Shown piece by piece: positions 45,422-54,664 of a DNA stretch of 64,000 bases. This stretch comes from Thermoflavifilum sp. GTDB lineage: Bacteria > Bacteroidota > Bacteroidia > Chitinophagales > Chitinophagaceae. Where the stretch lies: positions 1,116,001 to 1,180,000 of the forward strand of contig NZ_CP063141.1 of NCBI RefSeq assembly GCF_014961315.1. Reading direction: 5' to 3'. A program made the position numbers and the translations under genes. The notes under the pieces were generated by a model. That model searched no databases. It worked only from the letters and a program-made list of their open reading frames with translations, and was not told where the DNA came from. Position 1 is the stretch's first letter; each line of letters begins with the position of its first letter.

Positions 45422-46678
45422 TCAGCTTGCGGCGGCCTGTTCGGCAGCCACCTGAGCCTCCACCTTACGATCCTGGAAGGCAAGCACGAAGAAAATCAAC
45501 ACAATCAAAGCGAAGATGGAGGGAATCCACCAGAACTGATTCCATTGTGTTAACGTCAGCTTCTCGGTATTGCCTAAGAAGCTGTTGTACACAGCCCCGG
45601 CGATCTGCGCCCCGATGAGCATGCCCACGCCATAGGTCACCAGCACAATCAGTCCCTGTGCCTGTCCACGAATCTCGGGGGTCGATTTTTTATCTACATA
45701 AATCTGTCCGGTTACAAAGAAAAAGTCGTAGCAGATACCATGCAGGGCGATGCCTACAATAATCATCCACACGATTTCGTGAGGTGCACCCAGGGCAAAC
45801 AGGGCGTAACGCACCGTCCAGGCCAGCATACCCATGGCCAGCATCCATTTCACCCCAAGACGACGGAAGAAAACGGGCATCAACAACATGAAAATCCACT
45901 CCGACATCTGACCGATGGTTTGCGTGGCGGCTATGTTCTGAAAACCGGTGCCCTCTAAAAACAATTGCGTGAAATTGTAATAAGCAGCCAGGGGAATACA
46001 AATCAAAAACGAGCAAAGCAGGAAAATGTAAAAAGGCTTGCTACCCAGTTGCTTCAGGGCGTCGATGCCGGCTATGCTGCGGAAGGAAACGAGCTTCCCG
46101 GCTGCAGGAGGCGGTGTATGCGGCAGGGTGAAGCTGTACAATCCTAACAGGAGGCTGGCCACCGACGTCAGGTAAAGCGGCATAGCCGTTTGTTCGGGTC
46201 GCAGCCCCGATTTCACGAAATATACCCCCACAAAACTGATGAATAATCCGGCGATGATCCAGCCGATGGTACCGAAAACCCGGATGGTGGGGAAATTTTT
46301 TTCCTGGTCGGTGATGTGATGAAAGGTCAGGCTATTGGCCAGACTCATGGTAGGCATATAGCAGATATTGTAGGCCAGGAGCAAGAGGATAAACAATAAT
46401 GGATGACCTACCGCCTTGGGAGTGAGAAACATAAACAGTGCACCCAGCAGGTGCAACACCCCCAATACGCGCTCCGTAGCAAAATACCGGTCGGCAATCA
46501 AGCCCACGAAGAAGGGAGCTACAATAGCTGCAATCGGATTCACGGTGAAAGGCCACTGGGTGATGTTTTTCATGTCGTGATTCGACATGAACACCGCAAT
46601 GGTGGTATACCAGGCGCCCCAGATGAAAAATTCCAGAAACATGAGCAGAGAGAGACGGATACGTAAGCTCAACGGCAT
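45422..46678 (-). CDS. Nucleoside-type MFS permease (NupG/XapB-like)
   Basis: 418 residues with about 12 transmembrane helices. The order and motifs match the nucleoside:H+ symporter family: [18 protein letters not shown] near the start, [38 protein letters not shown] and [18 protein letters not shown]. The C-terminal tail is short and polar. Substrates could be nucleosides or a related sugar compound, since it is paired with a Gfo/Idh/MocA dehydrogenase and such pairs in Bacteroidota often handle sugars. Confidence 0.85.
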   Translation of the reverse strand: MPLSLRIRLSLLMFLEFFIWGAWYTTIAVFMSNHDMKNITQWPFTVNPIAAIVAPFFVGLIADRYFATERVLGVLHLLGALFMFLTPKAVGHPLLFILLLLAYNICYMPTMSLANSLTFHHITDQEKNFPTIRVFGTIGWIIAGLFISFVGVYFVKSGLRPEQTAMPLYLTSVASLLLGLYSFTLPHTPPPAAGKLVSFRSIAGIDALKQLGSKPFYIFLLCSFLICIPLAAYYNFTQLFLEGTGFQNIAATQTIGQMSEWIFMLLMPVFFRRLGVKWMLAMGMLAWTVRYALFALGAPHEIVWMIIVGIALHGICYDFFFVTGQIYVDKKSTPEIRGQAQGLIVLVTYGVGMLIGAQIAGAVYNSFLGNTEKLTLTQWNQFWWIPSIFALIVLIFFVLAFQDRKVEAQVAAEQAAAS

Positions 46679-46756
46679 GGTAGTGGGATTTTAATCAACA
46701 ATCAATCGAACGAGGCACGATAATAATAAAAATTTCGAATCCAGATTAGAAAAAAT

Positions 46757-47821
46757 TTAGACAAACCTTTGCTTTGGGCTGGTTTGCGGGAGATGGTTGT
46801 TCAAGTTTCGATACCAGTCGACCAGCAGCGGCCAGCTATTGTGGAGTTCACGTTTGATATGCATCAGGTGATGCAATCGACTGGAATGGTAGAAGATGCG
46901 CAGGCGCCTCAGCTCGCGGCTGCCAGGCCTGGTATGCATGGAGAACGTTTTTAGCAGCAGTGCAAACAATCGCCATACATGATAGCCGGCTTCCCTCAGT
47001 GCCAGCCATCGAACGGGCCATCGGCTATGACCCCGGGCATGCGGTAGCGCATGATAGAGTAAAAAAAAGTTTTCCGACACGGAAGCTTCTCTGATGAAAC
47101 GTTGGTAGTAAGGCAGACTGAGGCGTGTGGCGGTGAGAAAATGGGCAAACCGCAGGTTTTCTGCATACCAGAGTCGATAGCCGCAAATTTGCAGGGCGGC
47201 ACAGAGCTCAAAGTCCCCGCCCGAGGTCAGGCGTTCGCCCTGTCGGTCGGTGAGCAACCAACGAAAACCGGCGGCATGGAGATGGAGAAAGGCTTTTTTC
47301 CACAGCAGGCTACCCGCGCCATAGAGCTGGCGTACCGGACCCGATCGTTGAGCCTGAGGGCCGCATCCAAACAAATGGAACTGTCTGGCCCACACGGGTG
47401 GCGGAGTTTCAAACACGGCTATGCCCTGTCCACCGATCATCGCGATGGCCTCGTGTTCGGGCAACTGGTGCAGGCATTGCAGGGCCTGTTCCAGATAATC
47501 GGGATAGAGCCCGTTGTCATCATCACAAAACAACACAAACTCGTATCGGGCGGCCAGGATACCCGTAAGCCGGGCGAAGGAAAGCCCCAGCTGCGGCTCC
47601 TGCAGGTAATGGACTGGAAAGGGAAGGGGGTGCTTTTGAACATATTCCCTTGCAAAAGACAAAGTATCGTCGGTAGAAGCATTGTCAACGACAAGGAGTT
47701 CCACGTTCATGCCGTTCGGAATATGCAGGGCCTGCAGATGTTGCAGAGAGAAGGGTAATTTTTGGCGGCTGTTGTGGCAGCACATCAAGATAGAGATGCC
47801 CGGGATTAATGCAAATTCCAT
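46757..47821 (-). CDS. GT2 family glycosyltransferase
   Basis: 354 residues, cytoplasmic GT-A enzyme. The N-terminal nucleotide-sugar site (GISILMCCHNSRQKLPFSLQHLQ, LLVVDNASTDDTLSFA) is followed by the acidic metal-binding motif VLFCDDDNGLYP (about 96-107). The C-terminal ~120 residues are basic and Arg-rich with amphipathic helices, suggesting membrane association. It overlaps the upstream GT2 gene by 16 bases and is the last gene of the polysaccharide operon. Donor and acceptor sugars cannot be told from sequence. Confidence 0.88.
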   Translation of the reverse strand: MEFALIPGISILMCCHNSRQKLPFSLQHLQALHIPNGMNVELLVVDNASTDDTLSFAREYVQKHPLPFPVHYLQEPQLGLSFARLTGILAARYEFVLFCDDDNGLYPDYLEQALQCLHQLPEHEAIAMIGGQGIAVFETPPPVWARQFHLFGCGPQAQRSGPVRQLYGAGSLLWKKAFLHLHAAGFRWLLTDRQGERLTSGGDFELCAALQICGYRLWYAENLRFAHFLTATRLSLPYYQRFIREASVSENFFLLYHALPHARGHSRWPVRWLALREAGYHVWRLFALLLKTFSMHTRPGSRELRRLRIFYHSSRLHHLMHIKRELHNSWPLLVDWYRNLNNHLPQTSPKQRFV

Positions 47822-48798
47822 AAGATTTTGAGATAAAGTTTAAGGGAATTCGATTGTAACAGGACTGATGGATGGAGCCTGCAGGCCTGATGAAGCTGGG
47901 CCAGCACAGGTTTTAATCCGGCTTTCAGATGCCAGTTCCGGTGAGCCGTTTGTATGGCGTAAGCGGCATAGAAATGCCGGGCCCGGGGTGCAGCGGTCCG
48001 GTAGATATTTTCCGGCAACAGGGTCTTCATCTGGTGGATGACGTAGCCGATATCGCGCATATTCTGTCCGTTGAGGGCCCATCGTCCGGAAATGGAATGC
48101 TGGTGTTGCCGGTAGGCTGCCCGGATAGCAGGCGTATAAGATACCGCATAGTGGATGGCAATACGCAGCCACATCAGCCAGTCTTCCCCATAATGCACGC
48201 CGTAAAAACCACCTAAGTGTTCGTACACTTTTCGCTGTACCACTACCGCCGGTGTCTGGATGCGCTGGCGAGTAGCCAGTCGGCTGAGCCAGCCGATCAG
48301 CAGTCCCGGCTGTTCAGCCTCTGGATCCGATGGATAGAGCGGTTTCCCGGCTTCGTCGATATAGAGGTATCGACAAAAAGCCATTCCAGCCTCCGGATAA
48401 GCCTCCAGCAGGTTTTGCATTTCCCGATAAAAGCCCGGCAGTACCAGATCGTCGCCGTGCAGGATATGGAGATATTTTCCCCGGGCGCGCTGGATGGCGG
48501 TATTGAGGTTATGCAGGCTACCCCGGTTTATCGGCTGACGGAAATACTGAACTCTGCCTCGACCCACTTCATAAACAAGCTGTTCTACAGGATGATCGGT
48601 GCTGGCGTCGTCGACGACTTCAATCTGCATATCGGCTTCGGGTAGTGCTTGCGCCAGCACACTCTCCAGGGTAAGGGGCAAGTAGGTTGAGCAGTTGTAT
48701 ACCGGGATCATCACCGACCACGTGGGGCGATGCACGCCGGTTACGGGCTGAATCGGAGGAGGCGATTGAGGTGTTCGGTTTTCAAGAGCTGATTCCAT
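47806..48798 (-). CDS. GT2 family glycosyltransferase
   Basis: 330 residues. After a Pro-rich start come WSVMIPVYNCSTYLPLTLESVLAQAL, the donor-site Asp in EVVDDASTDHP, and the metal-binding ILHGDDLVLPGFY (about 112-124), all GT-A features. FYGVHYGEDWLMWLRIA carries the catalytic ED motif. It overlaps both neighbours (17 bases upstream, 16 downstream), indicating translational coupling of the four GT2 genes. Confidence 0.9.
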   Translation of the reverse strand: MESALENRTPQSPPPIQPVTGVHRPTWSVMIPVYNCSTYLPLTLESVLAQALPEADMQIEVVDDASTDHPVEQLVYEVGRGRVQYFRQPINRGSLHNLNTAIQRARGKYLHILHGDDLVLPGFYREMQNLLEAYPEAGMAFCRYLYIDEAGKPLYPSDPEAEQPGLLIGWLSRLATRQRIQTPAVVVQRKVYEHLGGFYGVHYGEDWLMWLRIAIHYAVSYTPAIRAAYRQHQHSISGRWALNGQNMRDIGYVIHQMKTLLPENIYRTAAPRARHFYAAYAIQTAHRNWHLKAGLKPVLAQLHQACRLHPSVLLQSNSLKLYLKILWNLH

Positions 48799-49810
48799 GG
48801 GAACGGATTTTTTGCCATACGAGCCTGCTCCAGCTCACTGGAAAAACGCGTCCGGCAGGCGCTTTGTGCATTTGTTTTCCAATGAACCGGAGGGCTTTTC
48901 CCGGCGACAACCTTGCAGCCATCTGCTGCAGCATCAGGTTGCGTTTATACGACCAGATATACAGCATGTCGGGAATATGCCGATTGGGATTGTCCAGATG
49001 CAACAGGGTGATGGAAAACCGATCGAGTGTTTCCAGGCAATCCTGCATTTCTTCTACATCGTGTAGCTCGCTGTAATCATATTGATAAGCACGCAGGTAT
49101 GATGCGGGTGGCAAATCGGGGCATACCGAAAGCCACACCCGATGGCTAACCTCATTTGAAGCACTGGCATATGCCTCGCGATACAAATGACGATGCGTAC
49201 TCTTTTGGTGGATGCGGTAGCTGAGCAGAGGTTCATCCACGCCGCCCAGGCGGTAACGTTGCATAGTTCGAACAAAGAGGTCATAATCTTCCGCGAAGGG
49301 CAGCTGGTAGCCTCCGATATCGAGGATAGCTTTTCGTTGAAACAGGATGGTGGGATGAAAGATGCAACACTCAAAATGCAGACTGTAATAAAGAAATGCA
49401 GCGGGCAGTCCTTCCGTGCGCAGATAGCGGCCGTTTTCATCGATCACATGAACCTGAGTAGCCACCAGCACACATTTGGGATGCTGGCTGACATAAGCCA
49501 TTTGGTGGGCGATTCGCCAGGGATGGCAGATATCGTCGGCATCCATACGGGCAATCCATTCATATCGAGCCAGGGCAAGTCCTTCATTCAGCCGGTGAGT
49601 AATCCCCGCCCGGTCGGCATGATCCACGATCCGCACCCGGGGATCCCGGGCATAGATTGCGCATAGCTCAAGCGTGCGATCGGTAGAGCCGTCGTTGAGA
49701 ATCAGCAATTCAAAATCGCGATAGGTTTGTCCCAGCACACTGCGGATAGCCGCTTCTATGTAGCGCTCGCCGTTAAAAACGGGCAGGATGATGCTTACAG
49801 GCTCAGCCAT
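48782..49810 (-). CDS. GT2 family glycosyltransferase
   Basis: 342 residues. Canonical GT2 opening VSIILPVFNGERYIEAAIRSVLGQTYRDFELLILNDGSTD, DxD-type motif in WIARMDADDICHPWRI (about 85-100) and the catalytic ED in LPFAEDYDLFVRTM. The C-terminal ~130 residues are helical and basic. It overlaps the preceding gene by eight bases and the following by 17. No signal peptide, so it acts on the cytoplasmic side before export by the ABC transporter. Confidence 0.91.
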   Translation of the reverse strand: MAEPVSIILPVFNGERYIEAAIRSVLGQTYRDFELLILNDGSTDRTLELCAIYARDPRVRIVDHADRAGITHRLNEGLALARYEWIARMDADDICHPWRIAHQMAYVSQHPKCVLVATQVHVIDENGRYLRTEGLPAAFLYYSLHFECCIFHPTILFQRKAILDIGGYQLPFAEDYDLFVRTMQRYRLGGVDEPLLSYRIHQKSTHRHLYREAYASASNEVSHRVWLSVCPDLPPASYLRAYQYDYSELHDVEEMQDCLETLDRFSITLLHLDNPNRHIPDMLYIWSYKRNLMLQQMAARLSPGKALRFIGKQMHKAPAGRVFPVSWSRLVWQKIRSHGISS

Positions 49811-50705
49811 GGGATCGCAGATTTTTCAGGGTCAACAAACGACGGATTTTCCCCCAGCAGCTGTCGGCCTGGAGGTTGCGTTTCAGGGCCTGCATCACCC
49901 GGGGGTCGGCGTTGGGTAGGGATGTATGGAGGTAGTTCTGTAACCAGCGGAAAAAGTAACGCTTTACCTCCAGGTAGTTGCCCTTTTGCTGCAGGGTGCC
50001 CATGAGCGATTCGGGACGTTGGCGATAACGGTTCAGGCAGGTGGAGGCGAAATAGACGGTTTCCTGCAGGTAGAACTTGATCAGGAATGCCTGATCTTCA
50101 AACACCATATAGGGGCCCGAGAAAGCCGTTTCAAATCCTCCCAGGTGTTTTAAAACCGCAGTTTTCATCAACAAGCTGCTGGGGCAGGGGGCGGCGCCTT
50201 CGCCCAGCGGGTAAAGCGTCAGCGCGGCCTGTGGAGGTGCGATGCAGGTGTCGGCCGTGATACCCGGGGCGATGACCTGGTCGGGTTCCTGGGCCTGGGG
50301 CGACCAGCTGTACCAGTACAGGGATGCCTCGCCGAACAGGGCGCAATGGGGATGATGAGTAGCCAGCATCATCTGGTGTTGCAGTTTTTCGGGCAACCAG
50401 AGGTCGTCAGCATCGAGCAGGGCAATGTAGGCTCCACGGGCCTGTGCCAGTCCTAAGTTGCGGGCTGCCGGCAGGCCATGGTTGTTCCCGTCGGGATGAG
50501 CCAGTAGCCGGATGCGATCGGGATATTGAGCTGCCCAGCGTGAAGCTATTTCCAGGCTACCATCGGTGCCCCCATCGTGAATCAGCAACAGCTCCCAGTG
50601 GGTATAGGTTTGCCCCAGCACACTCCGTATCGCTTCATCCATGAAATCGGCAGTCTGGTAGAACGGCATCAATATGGAAACTGCAGGTTCGGCCCCCATG
50701 GTCAT
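49803..50705 (-). CDS. GT2 family glycosyltransferase
   Basis: 300 residues. PAVSILMPFYQTADFMDEAIRSVLGQTYTHWELLLIHDGGTDGS and the metal-binding YIALLDADDLWLPEKL are typical GT2 features; GPYMVFEDQAFLIKF supplies the ED motif. It closely resembles the next gene in its N-terminal 45 residues, compatible with duplication inside the operon. It starts 19 bases after the deacetylase stop. Confidence 0.91.
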   Translation of the reverse strand: MTMGAEPAVSILMPFYQTADFMDEAIRSVLGQTYTHWELLLIHDGGTDGSLEIASRWAAQYPDRIRLLAHPDGNNHGLPAARNLGLAQARGAYIALLDADDLWLPEKLQHQMMLATHHPHCALFGEASLYWYSWSPQAQEPDQVIAPGITADTCIAPPQAALTLYPLGEGAAPCPSSLLMKTAVLKHLGGFETAFSGPYMVFEDQAFLIKFYLQETVYFASTCLNRYRQRPESLMGTLQQKGNYLEVKRYFFRWLQNYLHTSLPNADPRVMQALKRNLQADSCWGKIRRLLTLKNLRSHG

Positions 50706-50724
50706 TGTTTTTGGGGAATTGAAT

Positions 50725-51732
50725 TTATTGCTGAGTATATGCAGCTTCTATTTGTTGAAATAGTTTCTCCAGCAGGAGGTGCAGCTCTTCGGCCGTCCAG
50801 TTGCGGGCCCAGAGCCGGGGTATTTCATAGGCTGTGATACCGGGATTATCCAGTTCAGCCGCAGTAGTGCAAGCCAGCTGATAGCCGGCTTGTTTCACCA
50901 GTTCCGGAGTCAATTCATTGTAATGCCCGTGTGGATAAGCAAATACTTCCACCGGCCGTTCAATAAGTGCTTCGAGGTGTTTTTTATTTTCTATGATTTC
51001 TTTCCATTGTTTTCGCCTGGGCAGTAAACCCAGCACCTGATGGTGAAAGCCGTGGCCGCCAATGGTTACCAACGGGCTTTTTGCCATCTCCCGGACCTGG
51101 TTTTCCGAAAGCATAGCCGGCAGTACATCGGTCGTATGGCCGCATTTTTTTAAAAATGCGGAAGCCCATTGTTGTTGCCGCCGGGGATTGGCTTTCATCC
51201 GGTTATGCCAGGCATGGTAGGCAAACATTTCCTCAGTAGTTTGTTCGGTAACCAGCAGGCTCATTTTGGCCTGTTCGTCGAACACATCAGGACCGAGCAG
51301 AATGCCGTTGAGGTCGGGTACAGGATGATGATCGAGGAATACATGGTCAACCACCTCCCACCAGCATAGCATAGACCGGTCGGCAAGATAGCCGGAAGGG
51401 ATGAAAAAGGTTCCGGGCAGCTGATAATGTTGCAACAGGGGAAACACTTCGGTGTAATGTTCCAGATAGCCATCATCAAAGCTCAGATAAATGGTGGGCT
51501 TGTTTTGCCCATTCACCCCAGGGTCAAGCAAATCTTTGAGAGGTCTTACCTGATAAGCCGAAGACAACATGCTCAGCTGTTCTTCAAAAGCGGATCTGTC
51601 GACGCACATATTCCATGGGTCGGATGCATGAGGTCGGCCAATATGATGATACATGAGCACAATTCCATTCATCCGGAAGGGTGGCGTGGGAGAGGCGGGT
51701 TGATTCTTTCTGGATAGAAGATTACGAAGCAT
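50725..51732 (-). CDS. Polysaccharide deacetylase (NodB/CE4 fold)
   Basis: 335 residues, no signal peptide. NodB-homology features in order: GIVLMYHHIG near residue 28, the catalytic/metal Asp pair in IYLSFDDGYLEHYTEVFPLLQHY, PGTFFIPSGYL, the metal His motif in VTIGGHGFHHQVLG, and FAYPHGHYNEL. It probably removes N- or O-acetyl groups from the nascent glycan made by the surrounding glycosyltransferases. It is 12 bases after the 972-residue enzyme gene and 19 before the next GT2 gene. Confidence 0.88.
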   Translation of the reverse strand: MLRNLLSRKNQPASPTPPFRMNGIVLMYHHIGRPHASDPWNMCVDRSAFEEQLSMLSSAYQVRPLKDLLDPGVNGQNKPTIYLSFDDGYLEHYTEVFPLLQHYQLPGTFFIPSGYLADRSMLCWWEVVDHVFLDHHPVPDLNGILLGPDVFDEQAKMSLLVTEQTTEEMFAYHAWHNRMKANPRRQQQWASAFLKKCGHTTDVLPAMLSENQVREMAKSPLVTIGGHGFHHQVLGLLPRRKQWKEIIENKKHLEALIERPVEVFAYPHGHYNELTPELVKQAGYQLACTTAAELDNPGITAYEIPRLWARNWTAEELHLLLEKLFQQIEAAYTQQ

Positions 51733-51744
51733 AACTATATTGTT

Positions 51745-54663
51745 TTAGGATGATTGAATAGCGCATGCAGCAATAATGACCGGAAAATGTGGATCATGGT
51801 CGTCTTTTTCTTCTGCAGTCAGTTCATCATCAGCCAGGCCATATAAAAAGGCGGTGGCCGCCAGCACATTTCCGTAAGTATACAACCGTATATTTTCTTC
51901 GCAAAATGAGCCGCGCAACAGGCGTCGCAGCGATACAGCCGTAAACGAGCCCTGCCAGCTTTCTTTCCACTCGTCGTGGTCGATGGGGCTGATACCGGGT
52001 ACCGTCAGCAGCAGGCTGCCTCCGGGTTTCAGCAGGCGGTGACATTCGGCAATGGCCCGCTCGGGTTGTTCGATTAAATGCAGGGTTTGTGTCAGGATAA
52101 TACAATCGAGGGACTGATCGGGCAGGGGCACACCCCTGCAGAGATCGCCCACTACCGTTACCCCCGGCAGGCCTTCCCGGACGTGCAATACCTCGCTACG
52201 GATCACACACGTTCCGCCAAACTGGCGGGTATAGCTGTTGTCGCCGATTTCCAGCACGCATCCGCGGATGTACTTTCGATGCTGCTCGAGAAATTGTTCA
52301 ATATAATACCGGTCGACCGGCCGGCCACGGTCGAATCCAAATCGGGCGCTGAAAGGCCGCGTCTGACGCAAGTCTCCCCATTTCACCCTGCCTCTGGGTG
52401 GGATATAGCGTGCTGTCCACGATGTCGACCAGCCCGCAGGCCGTGAATATGATGGAATCAAGGTAGCAAGATGGGATTTCATATTCTTCCATTTCTCTTT
52501 CCCTTTCGACAGCAGCCATCGCAGCAAAGGCCCGGGTATCTGTCGGGCGCACAACGCCCACTCGGCCGGCGAAAGACGATAATTTCCGTATAAAGTACGA
52601 AACTTCAACCGGCGAAGCAACTCCTGCGCATAATAGGTTTTCCAGATTTTTTCCCCATGGCGGTAGGATGATTTTTGTTGAAGGTCGGGCCATCGCGAGT
52701 AGTGGCGGCTCAGCACATGTAGCACCTGTTCCAGCATCCATCCCACCCGTTTCGACATGTTTTGGGTATGGAGCCGGTAAGCGGCTATGCGCTCCAGGTG
52801 GCTGTGGATCACAAACAGACGAGCCGCCCGCAGGTAAAGATCATAATCTTCCGCTGCCTGCAGGGTGCGGTCGAAGCGCAGGTAGCGGAACACGTCTCTT
52901 CGATAGCATACGGCGGCATGCATGCCGATATAATTGCCCCGCAGGAGGGCGGTTTCCGGGTCGGCTGGTACATCGGTAGGTTCCCAGTTTTGTAACAGGC
53001 GGCCTTCTGCTGAAGTTTTGTCGTGATGGCCGGTGATGATAGCCGCCTCCGGATGGGCGGCGGCATGCCGGAGCTGGGTTTCAATAGCGGATGGGTATAA
53101 CCAGTCGTCGGCATCCAGGAAAATCAACCATTCACCCCGGGCATGAACGATACCCGTATTGCGGGCTGCTGCCAGGCCTGCATTCGCCTGATATACGTAT
53201 CGCACGGCAGGAAAATGTTTCACCACGGCTTCGGTATCATCGGTCGATCCATCGCTCACCACCAGGCATTCCACATGAGGGTAGGTCTGGTCGAGCACGC
53301 TCTGGATGGCGTCAGGTAAATATTGGCCCTGCTGGTAACAGGTGATGATGACGCTGACCAGGGGAGATGGAGCGGCGGGAGGTAATCCGATGGGCGCATC
53401 AGGCCCGGGATAGGGGGGCTTATGGCCGTGTTGGAAGATGTACAGCCAGCCGGCCAGAAAGCCGCGCAGCTCGTCGCCCCAGGTGAGATAGGCATGCTGG
53501 AAGCGGTGACGGACAGCCTTCCGGAAGCGCTGGAAATAGTATGCCGGCAAGACACGGGTAAGCTGTTGCCTGTCGGCCGGTCGTCGGAACTGCCGGTAGC
53601 TGATGCAGAGTGCCGAGGTGAACCCTCGCAGGTAGTAGAAAATTTGTCGATGCAGCTCTGGCAGGGTGGCCCGGTGGTGATGAAATACGACGGCGGCGGG
53701 TTCATAGCGAATAGCATAATCCTGCACCAGGAGGCGATACCACAGCTCTGAGTCGCCATTGCAACCCGCAGCGCCGGCATCCAGGCGCTGGTCGAAGCCG
53801 CCCGAGCCCTGGAGCACCTGCCTGCGAAAAGCCATACAGGCCCCGGCACCGAGTTCCCAGACGGGGAAGAGCCGCTTCCCCTCGCGGTCGAGCAGGCCGC
53901 CGGTATAGATTTGCGGGAAGAAACCCCGCTGAAAACTCCAGTGTGCCTCAAATATGCGCTGAGCAAGCGTGTCGAGCCGGGCCGGCAATACCAGGCCGGT
54001 CAGGGCATGGATTTCGGGATGCTCGAGGAAAGCCTGTTTTACAGCCCCGACCAAACCCGGGTGCACCTGCACATCGTCGTCGACATAGAGAATAATATCG
54101 CTGGAGGAAGCCTTCCAGCCAGCATTACGGGCATAGTCGAGTCCACGACGGGCCTCGTGGATCCATCGCAGCTCGGGTATGGCTTCCTCCGGAAGGTGAA
54201 GTGGGCCCGGGGCATTGTTTACCATCACGAGTTCATCGGGCGCGGGCTGCAGCTCCCGGATGCTACGCAGGCATTCCCTGAGGGCTTCAAGCCGGTTGCC
54301 CGAAGTACACACCACCAGGGAAACGGATGGGGCGGGACCTGTGGTTGTGGCCTTACTATGATGAGTAAAAGTCTCAAGCCAGTTTTTCATTCGCTGAGGC
54401 ATTTCCACCAAGTTCGCGTGCTCAATGGGCCATCCTGCGCGATGAGCTACAGCTGGCCAGGCACATGACCACAGGAGCCGCTCCCAGCCTGCCTGGCTCA
54501 CCGGAAGGGGTTGTTCATCGGTGTAGAGCTGTCCTAAGGGCAGGGCTTTCCACCACAGCACCAGCAGGTGGGGTATGGTAAAATAGCCTATCCAGGTTTC
54601 CGGATCGGCAAGGGGTGCCGAAAGGTCGATATGCTCGACGCGATAGGGCCGGTCAAGCTGCAT
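51745..54663 (-). CDS. Fused protein: GT2 - GT2 - class I methyltransferase
   Basis: 972 residues in one uninterrupted frame. Residues 1-110 are an unassigned region. The first GT2 domain (about 112-335) has SVSLVVCTSGNR and YVDDDVQVHP. A linker leads to a second GT2 domain (436-640) with SVIITCYQQGQYLPDAIQSVL, VSDGSTDDT and FLDADDW (515-521). The C-terminal part (about 800-970) is a SAM-dependent methyltransferase: VLEIGDNSYTRQFGG, then LDCIILTQTLHLIEQPERAIAECHRLLKPGGSLLLTVPG. It could add two sugars and methylate the chain, perhaps as a terminal cap. One base separates it from the ATPase gene. Confidence 0.88.
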   Translation of the reverse strand: MQLDRPYRVEHIDLSAPLADPETWIGYFTIPHLLVLWWKALPLGQLYTDEQPLPVSQAGWERLLWSCAWPAVAHRAGWPIEHANLVEMPQRMKNWLETFTHHSKATTTGPAPSVSLVVCTSGNRLEALRECLRSIRELQPAPDELVMVNNAPGPLHLPEEAIPELRWIHEARRGLDYARNAGWKASSSDIILYVDDDVQVHPGLVGAVKQAFLEHPEIHALTGLVLPARLDTLAQRIFEAHWSFQRGFFPQIYTGGLLDREGKRLFPVWELGAGACMAFRRQVLQGSGGFDQRLDAGAAGCNGDSELWYRLLVQDYAIRYEPAAVVFHHHRATLPELHRQIFYYLRGFTSALCISYRQFRRPADRQQLTRVLPAYYFQRFRKAVRHRFQHAYLTWGDELRGFLAGWLYIFQHGHKPPYPGPDAPIGLPPAAPSPLVSVIITCYQQGQYLPDAIQSVLDQTYPHVECLVVSDGSTDDTEAVVKHFPAVRYVYQANAGLAAARNTGIVHARGEWLIFLDADDWLYPSAIETQLRHAAAHPEAAIITGHHDKTSAEGRLLQNWEPTDVPADPETALLRGNYIGMHAAVCYRRDVFRYLRFDRTLQAAEDYDLYLRAARLFVIHSHLERIAAYRLHTQNMSKRVGWMLEQVLHVLSRHYSRWPDLQQKSSYRHGEKIWKTYYAQELLRRLKFRTLYGNYRLSPAEWALCARQIPGPLLRWLLSKGKEKWKNMKSHLATLIPSYSRPAGWSTSWTARYIPPRGRVKWGDLRQTRPFSARFGFDRGRPVDRYYIEQFLEQHRKYIRGCVLEIGDNSYTRQFGGTCVIRSEVLHVREGLPGVTVVGDLCRGVPLPDQSLDCIILTQTLHLIEQPERAIAECHRLLKPGGSLLLTVPGISPIDHDEWKESWQGSFTAVSLRRLLRGSFCEENIRLYTYGNVLAATAFLYGLADDELTAEEKDDHDPHFPVIIAACAIQSS

Positions 54664-54664
54664 G

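Noticed and set aside
45373..45483. Longer N terminus for the Gfo/Idh/MocA oxidoreductase
   Set aside because: The added 37 residues are Arg-rich and unlike the family, and the Rossmann motif starts right after the ATG at 45372.
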